Below the pieces are notes generated by a model, which had not been told where the DNA came from, did not search any database, and saw nothing but the letters and a program-made list of their open reading frames with translations. Positions 8,407 through 16,232 of a stretch of DNA of 26,170 nt are shown here, one piece after another; the first letter of the stretch is position 1, and each line of letters starts with the position of its first letter. Made by a program: the position numbers and the translations under genes. This DNA is from CAZGYE01 sp964530165 (lineage in GTDB: Bacteria > Planctomycetota > Planctomycetia > Planctomycetales > Planctomycetaceae). Where the stretch lies: assembly GCA_964530165.1 (NCBI GenBank), contig CAZGYE010000039.1, positions 1-26,170 of the forward strand. The letters are read 5' to 3'.

Positions 8407-10587
8407 ATGCGAAACGTGCTGATCGTCACCTCGGTGGTCGTTCTGCTTCAAATGTTGCCGTCTCGATTGCTCGGCCGTGAACCGGCGAAAGACGTCTCGC
8501 GGGTGCTGCCGGCGGGCAAGCTGCCGGACGATGCCCGGTTGGGGAAGCCGCGAACACTCCGTGACGCGTATCACCCTTGGCAGCCGCCCACGTCGAAAGC
8601 CGCCTGGGAACGGGAAGCGCAGGCGATTCGCGAGCGGGTGCTGGTCAGCAACGGCTTGTGGCCCATGCCGCCCAAAACGCCGTTGAAGCCCGTCATTCAC
8701 GGCAAGATTGATCGCGGCGATTATACGGTCGAGAAGGTGTTCTTCGCGAGTTTCCCCGGACATTACGTCACCGGGAATCTGTACCGGCCGAAGAAGATCA
8801 CCGGCAAGGCGCCCGCCGTTCTGTCGCCACACGGTCATTGGCGGGACGGGCGCTTCTACGATGCTGGGAAATCTGGCGGGGGCCAGCGGAATCCGAAACG
8901 GCAGATCGAGGCGGGAGCCGAGAAGCACCTGTCCGGCGCCCGTTATCCACTGCAGGCCCGCATGGTCCAATTAGCGCGGCTGGGATGCATCGTGTTCCAT
9001 TACGACATGGTCGGTTACGCCGACAGCCGGCAGATCGCGCATGGGACCGGTTTCACCGACGCGCTGGCCGGGCTGAGACTGCAGAACTTTATGGGTCTGC
9101 AGACCTGGAATTCGATCCGTGCGCTCGATTTTCTGCTGTCGCTGCCCGAGGTCGATGCGAGCCGGGTCGGCGTCACGGGCGCCAGCGGAGGCGGAACGCA
9201 GACCTTCATGCTGTGCGCCGTCGATCCCCGTCCGGCGGCCGCGTTTCCGGCGGTCATGGTCTCTACGAACATGCAGGGCGGCTGCGTCTGCGAGAACGCC
9301 TCTTATCTGCGAATTGGCATCAACAACATTGCGATCGCCGCCCTGTTTGCGCCCAGACCGATGGCGCTCAGCGGCGCCGACGACTGGACCGTCGACATCG
9401 AAACCAAAGGCCTGCCGGAACTTCGGCAGGTGTATTCGTTCTACGGCAAGGCCGACTTCGTTCACGCCAAGGCGCGCCCGCAGTTCAAGCACAATTACAA
9501 TCAGGTCTCGCGAGAGATGATGTATGACTGGTTCAACACACACTTGAAGCTGGGTCACGAAGGACCGATCGCTGAGCAGGACTTCCAGCCGATTCCGCCG
9601 GCTGAGTTGAGCGTGTTCGACGCAGAACATCCGCTGCCGAAGGATGCGAAATCGGCCGCCGAGCTGCGCGAGTATCTCACCGACGTGGCGCGGAAGCAGT
9701 TTGCCGATCTGCTGCCGGCCTCGCCGGACGATGTTGCCGAGTACAAGCGCATCGTGGGCGCTGCGGCCCGGGTGATGTTGGATACCGGCCTGCCAACCAC
9801 AGCCCTCACGCAGACGAACGTCACGACGACTCGGCTCGGTACGACTCGGCTCGGTACGAGTCTCACGCTGAAGAAAGGGCTTCTCGGACGCAGTTCCCAG
9901 GAGCAAATTCCGTTCGTGGTGATCCAGCCGAACAAGCCGAATGGGAGTGTTGTGCTCTGGATCGACGAGGCCGGCAAGTCGCATCTGTTCGGCGAAAACG
10001 GACGCCCGACCGCCGCGGTCCAAAAGCTGCTGGATGCCGGCATTTCGGTCGCGTCCGCCGATGTGTTTCTGACCGGCGAATTCGTTCCCCAAGGCCAGCA
10101 AGCTCAACTGCCCGCCGTCGACGAGAAATATCATGGATACACGTTTGGTTATAACCGTCCTGTGCTGTCGAACCGCGTCCGCGACGTCTTGACGGTCATC
10201 CGCAAGTTGTTGGACGACGGGGCAAAGCCGCTGCATCTGGTCGGGACCGGCAGAGCAGGCCGCTGGACGCTGCTGGCCCGCGGGCTGGCCGGCGACCGGG
10301 TTGGCCGCACGATCGTCGATCTCGCCGGCAGCGGTTTTGAGAACGTCCACGACGCAGCAGATCCTCTGTTCCTGCCGGGCGCCTTGAAGTACGGCGGGAT
10401 CGGCGGCCTGGGGGCGTTGACCGCGCCGGCAGAGCTCACCGTCGCCGGCACCCGGGGCGTCTCGCCGAAAGAGTTGAAGCCGCTGCGCCGCGTTTACCAA
10501 GCTGCTGCCATCGGCAGACTGACACTCGACGACGAGGGGCTCGGGCCGAATGCCGTCGTCGAGAAACTGGTTCACAGAGGAGCTTGA
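8407..10587 (+). CDS. Secreted alpha/beta hydrolase, paralogue of the 4879-6846 gene
   Basis: The 726-residue product follows a GGAGGG ribosome-binding site (8395-8400, 6 nt spacing). The N-terminus (residues 4-22) is hydrophobic, a probable signal peptide. The first half is a hydrolase with LSPHGHW (oxyanion-loop position, 139-145), nucleophile elbow GASGGG (Ser260), an acid in SGADDW (Asp325 or Asp326) and candidate base His362 (KHNYNQ). The second half (about 440-726) has a second hydrolase-like fold with GTGRAG where an elbow would be (Gly or Arg instead of Ser), so it is probably non-catalytic. An exact 15-bp tandem duplication duplicates TTRLG at residues 474-483 between the halves. The stop at 10585-10587 is 2 nt before the next ATG, so the FG-GAP gene is co-transcribed. 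Esterase activity on acylated carbohydrate is likely but inferred. Confidence 0.86.
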   Translation: MRNVLIVTSVVVLLQMLPSRLLGREPAKDVSRVLPAGKLPDDARLGKPRTLRDAYHPWQPPTSKAAWEREAQAIRERVLVSNGLWPMPPKTPLKPVIHGKIDRGDYTVEKVFFASFPGHYVTGNLYRPKKITGKAPAVLSPHGHWRDGRFYDAGKSGGGQRNPKRQIEAGAEKHLSGARYPLQARMVQLARLGCIVFHYDMVGYADSRQIAHGTGFTDALAGLRLQNFMGLQTWNSIRALDFLLSLPEVDASRVGVTGASGGGTQTFMLCAVDPRPAAAFPAVMVSTNMQGGCVCENASYLRIGINNIAIAALFAPRPMALSGADDWTVDIETKGLPELRQVYSFYGKADFVHAKARPQFKHNYNQVSREMMYDWFNTHLKLGHEGPIAEQDFQPIPPAELSVFDAEHPLPKDAKSAAELREYLTDVARKQFADLLPASPDDVAEYKRIVGAAARVMLDTGLPTTALTQTNVTTTRLGTTRLGTSLTLKKGLLGRSSQEQIPFVVIQPNKPNGSVVLWIDEAGKSHLFGENGRPTAAVQKLLDAGISVASADVFLTGEFVPQGQQAQLPAVDEKYHGYTFGYNRPVLSNRVRDVLTVIRKLLDDGAKPLHLVGTGRAGRWTLLARGLAGDRVGRTIVDLAGSGFENVHDAADPLFLPGALKYGGIGGLGALTAPAELTVAGTRGVSPKELKPLRRVYQAAAIGRLTLDDEGLGPNAVVEKLVHRGA
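9826..9855 (+). repeat. In-frame 15-bp tandem duplication inside the hydrolase gene
   Basis: ACGACTCGGCTCGGT occurs twice back to back (9826-9840 and 9841-9855), and a third copy starts with ACGA. It is in frame, giving TTRLGTTRLG in the linker between the two halves of the hydrolase. Confidence 0.9.
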
Positions 10588-10589
10588 CC

Positions 10590-11819
10590 ATGCACGATCG
10601 CAATTGCTTTCCTCGCCCACTGGCGTTCTTCCTGTTGTTCATTCTGGCGACGCCGGCTGTGCACGGCGGCAGTGCAGTCGCCGGCAAGGCATCGCCGGCG
10701 ACGACCGGGTGGAAGAAGCACGTCATCTACGAAGGAATTCACAACGTCACCGCCGTCGCCGCCGACTTCACCGGTGACGGCCTGCCTGACGTCGTCAGCA
10801 ACATGGACGGAAAGACGCTGTTGTTCGTCGCTCCCGACTGGAAGTCGGCGACGCTCGCCGCCAACCCCCGCCACAACTGCATCCACAGCGAGGTGATGGA
10901 CGTCGACGGGGACGGCGATCCAGATTTCGTCGGGGCTTGCTATTCACCCGGCTTGATTTTCTGGCTCGAACGGCCCGACAAACCGCTCTCCGGGCCGTGG
11001 ACGTATCACCTGGTAGACGACCAGGTCGACGGCATTCATGGCCTGTTGACCGGCGATGTCGACGGTGACGGCCGGCTCGACCTGCTGGCCAACAGTGCAC
11101 AGCCGCCCAAGAAAGACGGACCGAACAGGCCGTTTCCCAACTCGCTCGCCTGGTTCCGCATCCCGAAAGAGCCACGCACTGCCGAACGATGGGAACGCAC
11201 CATCTTTGCCAAAGGCGACGCACCCGGATTGTCGCATTACATGGGCTTCGGCGACGTCAACGGCAACGGCCGGCCCGATGCGGCCATCGGCGCCAAAGGC
11301 GGCCCGACGGCCGTTCCCGGAACCGGCGACTGGTTCGCCTGGTGGGAAGCCCCCGCGGACCCGCGAAAAGTCTGGACCAAACACCTCATCTCCGACCAGC
11401 AACCCGGCGCGACCAACATCCACCCGGTTGACGTCAACGGCGACGGCCAGGTCGACTTCATCGCCTCCCGCGGCCATGGGCGGGGCGTCGTCTGGTTCGA
11501 AGCGCCCCACTGGAAAGAGCACGTCATACATCCCACGCTGGCCAACCCGCACTGCCTTGTGGTGACCGATCTCGACGCCGACGGCGACGTCGACGCGGCC
11601 ACGTGTGCCTACGGGGACAAGCTGGCCGTTTGGTTCGAGAACGACGGCCGAGGCGACTTCCAAACGCACCTGGTCGGCCGGAACCAGGAGGCTTACGACA
11701 TCCGCGCCGTCGACATGGACCGCGACGGCGACCTCGACCTGCTCATCGCCGGCCGAGGAAGCAAGAACGTCGTGTGGTACGAGTCGCCTCTCGGCCAAAA
11801 ATCGGCCGTAAGAAACTGA
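10590..11819 (+). CDS. Secreted seven-repeat FG-GAP/VCBS beta-propeller protein
   Basis: The 409-residue product starts at the ATG 7 nt after GAGGAG (10577-10582), and only 2 nt after the hydrolase stop; an in-frame TTG at 10584 is less likely. Residues 1-25 form a Sec signal peptide ending near AVHGG. Seven calcium-loop motifs of the DxDGDGxxD type follow: DFTGDGLPD, DVDGDGDPD, DVDGDGRLD, DVNGNGRPD, DVNGDGQVD, DLDADGDVD and DMDRDGDLD. Seven such units are the number expected for one integrin-like seven-bladed propeller. Tryptophan-rich strands (VVWFEAP, AVWFEN, VVWYESP) recur between them. These proteins are usually non-enzymatic, binding polysaccharide or protein partners outside the cytoplasm. 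The tight coupling with the hydrolase suggests it acts with that enzyme, perhaps in substrate recognition. Confidence 0.87.
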   Translation: MHDRNCFPRPLAFFLLFILATPAVHGGSAVAGKASPATTGWKKHVIYEGIHNVTAVAADFTGDGLPDVVSNMDGKTLLFVAPDWKSATLAANPRHNCIHSEVMDVDGDGDPDFVGACYSPGLIFWLERPDKPLSGPWTYHLVDDQVDGIHGLLTGDVDGDGRLDLLANSAQPPKKDGPNRPFPNSLAWFRIPKEPRTAERWERTIFAKGDAPGLSHYMGFGDVNGNGRPDAAIGAKGGPTAVPGTGDWFAWWEAPADPRKVWTKHLISDQQPGATNIHPVDVNGDGQVDFIASRGHGRGVVWFEAPHWKEHVIHPTLANPHCLVVTDLDADGDVDAATCAYGDKLAVWFENDGRGDFQTHLVGRNQEAYDIRAVDMDRDGDLDLLIAGRGSKNVVWYESPLGQKSAVRN

Positions 11820-11820
11820 T

Positions 11821-11864
11821 GCCGCTCTCAACCTGATCGCAAATGTGGCATGATTGCGAGCGGC
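11821..11864. terminator. Probable bidirectional terminator between convergent genes
   Basis: Convergent genes end at 11819 (plus) and 11869 (minus). The 49-base gap holds an inverted repeat, GCCGCTC (11821-11827) with GAGCGGC (11858-11864). Inside it a second pair, GCAA (11839-11842) with TTGC (11854-11857), could stack. There is no strong U tract, so the terminator assignment rests mainly on position and symmetry. Confidence 0.45.
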
Positions 11865-11868
11865 GGTT

Positions 11869-14800
11869 CTATCTCTTGTCGGCAAGCTTCGGTGCGATGT
11901 TCGGTCTCTTGTCGCGCAGGATGTAGTCGGGCCACAGGGGGCAGTTCAGGTCAGTCCAACATTTGACGCGGCGTTTCTCCTCGCGGGTGAGTTTCACGCC
12001 GTAGTGACCGCGATCCAGCACCTGCCACAGCTTGCTCTTGAGGGTGCCAAAGCTGAGTGCCTGTCGCTTCTCGGTCCCTCCGGAGTTATAGCCGCAGTCG
12101 AGATAGTGGACCCAGCCCTGCGAGATCAGCGTTCGATACGAAGCGGGCACTTTGTCGCGGTCCAGCGTGGCCGTGAAATCGAGCTTCCGTTTGTCGGCAG
12201 CGTCGTGGCAGTCGATGCAGTGGCGGTTCCACACTGGTTGAACGACCTTTTCGTAGGCAAACGGTTCGGCACCCCAGGGCGGCGGCTCCAGTTTGGTGGG
12301 AGGGCGTCCCAAAGCGAGCGGCGGACGGGACGGAACCGCCGTGTTGCGGCCCTCGTGACAACCGATGCAGCTCCGCTTCTCGCCCGGTTGGAGTTGCACC
12401 ACGCTGCGCATTCTCTGCAGCTCGTTGAAGTCCTTGTCCAGGGCCTCGAAGTAGAGAACCCTGCCCGCCGGCGCGGTGAACCTCGCCGAACCGTCCTCTT
12501 CCACCGGTACAATCCCCAGCGACGCTTTGGCCACGTAGGAGGGCCAGCCATAAGGCCCGCTGACCTTGTGGACCGGCGTGGCGTACCAGTCCTGGAAGCT
12601 GGGATGGTCGCGGCGGTAACTGCCGTCGGGCAATTGCTCCAAACCGGCCCTGACCTCCTGGCAGACCCGCAGGTACTTGACCCGGCCCCGCTCGACACGG
12701 TGCGAAATGCCCCGGTAAACGTCCGCGAGGACGAACTCACCACGATCCAGGCTGGGTTTGACCACACTGGGCAGTGCAGGCGGTCTCGGTTGCACACGGA
12801 AGGGCGTCGGGCACATGCTGCCGATTTTCGTGTCGAGGTAGAGAATTTCTCGGTTCCCGAAGCGGTCGATCACGTACAGCCCGAACTGGTCCCGCGGCGC
12901 GTGAGAGCAAAGGAAATAGTCGCGGGCCAGCGGCAGCGGGTCGCGGAAGCACTCCTCCCTGGGCCACATTCCCGGCCAGGGGACCTCAGGCGTCAGCGTG
13001 GTGATGGCCTTGGGGTTGAATCGCCCCTGGGAGGGATCCAACAGTGCCAACGGACCGTTGAGGTCGCCGAAGTGCGAGATCAACGTGCAGAGGAACTCGC
13101 CGGCGCCCGGCACTTCGCGGCCGTTGGCGTAGCCGTTGGGCTGAATGATGTCGTTGCCGAACACCAATTCAGGCTTGGTGCCGTCCGGACGGATCGCCCA
13201 CAGGGTGTGACCGAAGTCGGCACCTTTGTCGATGTATTCCGACCGCTGCCAGATAATCCGCCCGTCGCTCATGACCGAAGGCCCCCATTCGGTGAGGTTG
13301 GCAAACGAGAGGGGCCGGATGTTGTTTCCGTCGGCGTCCATGCGGAACAGCACGGCCGCCTGCGGGCGCCAGCAGAGGAAACGGGCCCGGCAGCGGGTGG
13401 TGATGAATGCCAGGCCGCCGTCGGGCAGCGGACACGGCCAGTAGTCGTGAAACGGCCCATCGGTGATTCGTTTCAGACCGCTGCCGTGGGGGTTCATCAC
13501 CATGATGTGAAAGTAGCCGTCCACTGACGGGCGGTAGCCGAAGTAGACCTTGGAGAGATCGAAGTTGGCCATCGGGTTTCGCGAGATTCCGCCCCCGGAG
13601 TCGAACAGCCGAGTCAATTTGGCCCGCCCGGGTTCGAAGCGCCCATCGCGTCGGGGAACATGCAGCACATAGACGCCCCCGCCGGGCCGATAACGGGAAT
13701 CCAACAGCACGCTGTAGTTGTGCGACGGTTCGAAGGCGTGGCGTTTCACGAACAGAAGGTTCTCGATTGCCTGCAGATCAGGCTCGCGGAAAAACAACAA
13801 TCGTTTGGCGAGCCGGGCGTCGAAGAACGCCTGCCGCTCGGCCGCCGGATCGGGCTCCGGAGAGGTCAGCAACTCGTCTTGCCGTTTCCGCAGCTCTGCC
13901 AGTTGACGACGTTCATGAGCAACGTCGCGGCCTTTGGCCGAGAATCGGTCCACCATTTCTTCCATCAAGGCCAGCGTCCGCTCCAGCGGGTCGTAGCGAA
14001 ACAGGTTCAGCGTGTAAACCTCGCCGGTTTCCCGTTCGACCGTGAGTTGATGCTCTGGTCCGATGGGTCCCTGGCCCCGGATGGAGATCACTTTCGATTG
14101 GCCTGGCGTCAGGGTGAGTCCACCTTCAAGTCCCGCCGCGTTACCCAACACCTTAACGGCTCCGTTACCCGGCGCGGCGGTCAACCGCACGCGAAAAGTG
14201 CGATTCACGCACGGCGGAAGCTCGGCAATGGAAAGAGGAGAGAAAACGAAGTTCACCGCGCGGCCGTGCGCTTTAGTGTGTTTGCCCCCCATGCCCAGAC
14301 CGATGCGCAGCCCCTGTTTCTGGCAATCGGGAAACAGTTCCAGAGGCAGGCGGACCTCGAAGCGGGTCAGCGACTCGTCAGCCGCGCCTTCGACGAGCGT
14401 CGATTTTTTCAACTTCCCCTTCGCTTCGTAGGTGTTGAACACAAACCCTGTCTTGGCCAGGGCCAGCACGCCGATGCCGTCGCCGTCGGCGCGGGAAACG
14501 ACCGCGACGTGGCTGCTCAGCAGGCGATTGGTCTCGATGGCCAAGTAGAGAGACCCGTCCCTGTGGCCGGCCGTCACTGCCGTCTCGACCAGCGGACCAG
14601 ACTCGAAATCATAAGGATGAGCAACTCGCACCACGCCGCGAGATGCGCCGCTCCAACAGGCATCGTCCAGGCGGCCGTCGAGTTTCGGCACCCCGGCCAA
14701 CGGCGGCAGCGGCAGGGTGTCGTCGGCGACGTGACGAGGATACTGCTTGACGCGGCCGTTGTACGGCACGAGGCGCGAACTCAGGTCGGCCCGGCCGTAG

Positions 14801-16074
14801 GTCTTCAACCAGGCGTGCTCCTCGCCGAGCAGCGCGTAACGCAATTGTTCCCGGTACTCGGACTCTGTTTGCGCAAAACTGGTTTTGGCAGGCTCAGGTT
14901 TCGACAAAGGACCGATTTTCTCCAGGGGGATTGGATCTTTTTGTCCAAAGACCTCCATCTCGTCGATACGGACGGTGCTCCCATCGTTTGCGTCGACGGC
15001 CACTCGCACCCAACGGGCTTGGACCGGCTTGAACTTGAACTCTGTTCGGTCCCGCACCGGTGTCCCGTTCGTCTGTTTGTAGGCCGTCGTCCAAGTCGCG
15101 GCCGCGGTTTGCCGGTTGTATTCGACGGCGGTGAGGATGGAAAACTTCGTGGCGGCGCGGTCGCGGTATTGGCCCGATCTGTCGCTGCCGATGGCCACGT
15201 TGTAGACCCAGTAGACGTCGCCCAGATCGATCTCCGCCCACGACGGGTCGGACTTGGCAATCCAGCTATGGTCGTTTCCGGCAAGACCGTCGTTAAGGTG
15301 CGCGATTTGGTGGATGGGGTAACCGGGCAGTAGGCTCGACGCCGCCGGCTTGGCGTCGGAACCGAGCGCCAGATTCGAAAAGCCCGCTTCATCCCGGCTG
15401 GGGACCTTCACGTCACGGGGTTCGGTCAGGGTGACGAGCACGCCTTGCCGGGTCCGCTTCGGCGGGGGCGGTGGATTGGGCACGTAGCCCGCAAACCCGA
15501 CCGGTCCGCGGCGGAGCACAACCGGGGCCGCTTTGCTGGCGACCTTCTTGACCGTGTTCCATGTCTTTCCATCCATCGACAGCCGAACTTCAAATTCGAT
15601 CGGCACGCGATCGGCGTACTGTCGCATGCGGTCCCGCGAGAAGACCACTTTCGAGACTTCGGTGGCTTTCGGCAATTCGATTTGGGCCCACTCGTCGGAC
15701 GCTCCCGCGGCGATCCAACTGTACTCGTTGCCGTAGCGGCCGTCGTTGAGATGCTCGATCGTGTGCTGACGATGACCGGCCAGACAAGAAGAGGCCGTCG
15801 CCTTGGCCTGATGTTTGGCCAGCGCAAGGTTGCGTTTGCCGTCGGGAGCGTAGACTTCCAGCTCGTCGATGCACGGCTGGCTGGCGGAGCTGGCATGGAT
15901 CACAAAGCGGACGAACCTGGCCTGCTGCGTCGGGAACGCGACGGCATTGGCCATGTCGGAGCGGATGAGCGGATCGGCGGCCACTGCCGCTGCCGCCAAG
16001 CACCACACCAGGCTGATCGTTCCCATGATTGCATGCACACGGCCGAAGGATTGTCGGTTGTCAAGACGGTTCAT
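11869..16074 (-). CDS. Multidomain cytochrome-like protein (discoidin x2, CBM9-like, HzsA-like propeller, two CxxCH)
   Basis: The 1401-residue product starts at the ATG 8 nt after GGAGAG (16083-16088); the frame stays open to 16146 without support. A Sec signal (VWCLAAAAVAADP) ends near residue 34. Approximate domains: two F5/8-type-C (discoidin-like) domains at 45-175 and 231-381, each with an HLNDG motif and a (C)IDE(L/M)EV(Y/F) strand; a CBM9-like domain at 456-628 starting KLDGRLDDACW; a Glu/Arg-rich coiled coil at 695-735; a WD40/PD40-like propeller at 788-1108 with YFGYRPSVDG and MNPHGSGLKRIT; a C-terminal cytochrome part with CIGCH at 1236 and CIDCH at 1286; and LNCPLWPDY near the end. 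Propeller plus two CxxCH recalls the hydrazine synthase alpha subunit, but widespread non-anammox homologues exist, so hydrazine synthesis is not implied. Carbohydrate-binding modules suggest periplasmic redox work on or near polysaccharide. Substrate and redox partner are unknown. Confidence 0.85.
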   Translation of the reverse strand: MNRLDNRQSFGRVHAIMGTISLVWCLAAAAVAADPLIRSDMANAVAFPTQQARFVRFVIHASSASQPCIDELEVYAPDGKRNLALAKHQAKATASSCLAGHRQHTIEHLNDGRYGNEYSWIAAGASDEWAQIELPKATEVSKVVFSRDRMRQYADRVPIEFEVRLSMDGKTWNTVKKVASKAAPVVLRRGPVGFAGYVPNPPPPPKRTRQGVLVTLTEPRDVKVPSRDEAGFSNLALGSDAKPAASSLLPGYPIHQIAHLNDGLAGNDHSWIAKSDPSWAEIDLGDVYWVYNVAIGSDRSGQYRDRAATKFSILTAVEYNRQTAAATWTTAYKQTNGTPVRDRTEFKFKPVQARWVRVAVDANDGSTVRIDEMEVFGQKDPIPLEKIGPLSKPEPAKTSFAQTESEYREQLRYALLGEEHAWLKTYGRADLSSRLVPYNGRVKQYPRHVADDTLPLPPLAGVPKLDGRLDDACWSGASRGVVRVAHPYDFESGPLVETAVTAGHRDGSLYLAIETNRLLSSHVAVVSRADGDGIGVLALAKTGFVFNTYEAKGKLKKSTLVEGAADESLTRFEVRLPLELFPDCQKQGLRIGLGMGGKHTKAHGRAVNFVFSPLSIAELPPCVNRTFRVRLTAAPGNGAVKVLGNAAGLEGGLTLTPGQSKVISIRGQGPIGPEHQLTVERETGEVYTLNLFRYDPLERTLALMEEMVDRFSAKGRDVAHERRQLAELRKRQDELLTSPEPDPAAERQAFFDARLAKRLLFFREPDLQAIENLLFVKRHAFEPSHNYSVLLDSRYRPGGGVYVLHVPRRDGRFEPGRAKLTRLFDSGGGISRNPMANFDLSKVYFGYRPSVDGYFHIMVMNPHGSGLKRITDGPFHDYWPCPLPDGGLAFITTRCRARFLCWRPQAAVLFRMDADGNNIRPLSFANLTEWGPSVMSDGRIIWQRSEYIDKGADFGHTLWAIRPDGTKPELVFGNDIIQPNGYANGREVPGAGEFLCTLISHFGDLNGPLALLDPSQGRFNPKAITTLTPEVPWPGMWPREECFRDPLPLARDYFLCSHAPRDQFGLYVIDRFGNREILYLDTKIGSMCPTPFRVQPRPPALPSVVKPSLDRGEFVLADVYRGISHRVERGRVKYLRVCQEVRAGLEQLPDGSYRRDHPSFQDWYATPVHKVSGPYGWPSYVAKASLGIVPVEEDGSARFTAPAGRVLYFEALDKDFNELQRMRSVVQLQPGEKRSCIGCHEGRNTAVPSRPPLALGRPPTKLEPPPWGAEPFAYEKVVQPVWNRHCIDCHDAADKRKLDFTATLDRDKVPASYRTLISQGWVHYLDCGYNSGGTEKRQALSFGTLKSKLWQVLDRGHYGVKLTREEKRRVKCWTDLNCPLWPDYILRDKRPNIAPKLADKR

Positions 16075-16232
16075 GACGCTCACTCTCCATGCGGCACAGC
16101 CGCGGTTGCCTTGGCTTAAGACTCGCTGGCAGTTAAAACAAGTCAACGACTGTCAAGTCTGTTAAGTATAATCTGGTGCAGCAAAGATTGACAAGAACGG
16201 ACATTCCCAACGTCCCTGGAGACAAGAAGATC
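16075..16232. other. Shared upstream region of two divergent genes
   Basis: These 158 bases separate the starts of the cytochrome-like gene (minus) and the URO-D-family gene (plus) and must hold both promoters. TATAAT at 16167-16172 is a candidate plus-strand -10 box without a good -35. On the minus strand TTGACA (16156 to 16151) and TTGACT (16146 to 16141) form a direct repeat that could be a -35 box or an operator half-site pair. None of these is strong enough to be called alone. Confidence 0.3.
16083..16088 (-). promoter_or_regulatory. Ribosome-binding site of the cytochrome-like gene
   Basis: GGAGAG lies 8 nt upstream of the ATG at 16074. It selects this start over the ATG at 16146, which would place 24 extra residues in front of the signal peptide. 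Confidence 0.65.

Noticed and set aside
8971..10620. 549-residue minus-strand frame opposite the second hydrolase
   Set aside because: Antisense to a gene with clear catalytic motifs and ribosome-binding site; its own sequence shows no domain.
11854..13527. 557-residue plus-strand frames opposite the cytochrome-like gene (also 13660-15333)
   Set aside because: High-GC antisense open frames; the minus strand has domain and heme motifs.
11869..16074. Hydrazine synthase / anammox function for the cytochrome-like gene
   Set aside because: Only the general propeller and two CxxCH layout is shared; no other anammox genes are present and extra carbohydrate-binding domains dominate the protein.
16167..16172. 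TATAAT as a firm sigma-70 promoter
   Set aside because: No matching -35 box at 16-18 bases; kept only as a weak remark on the divergent region.
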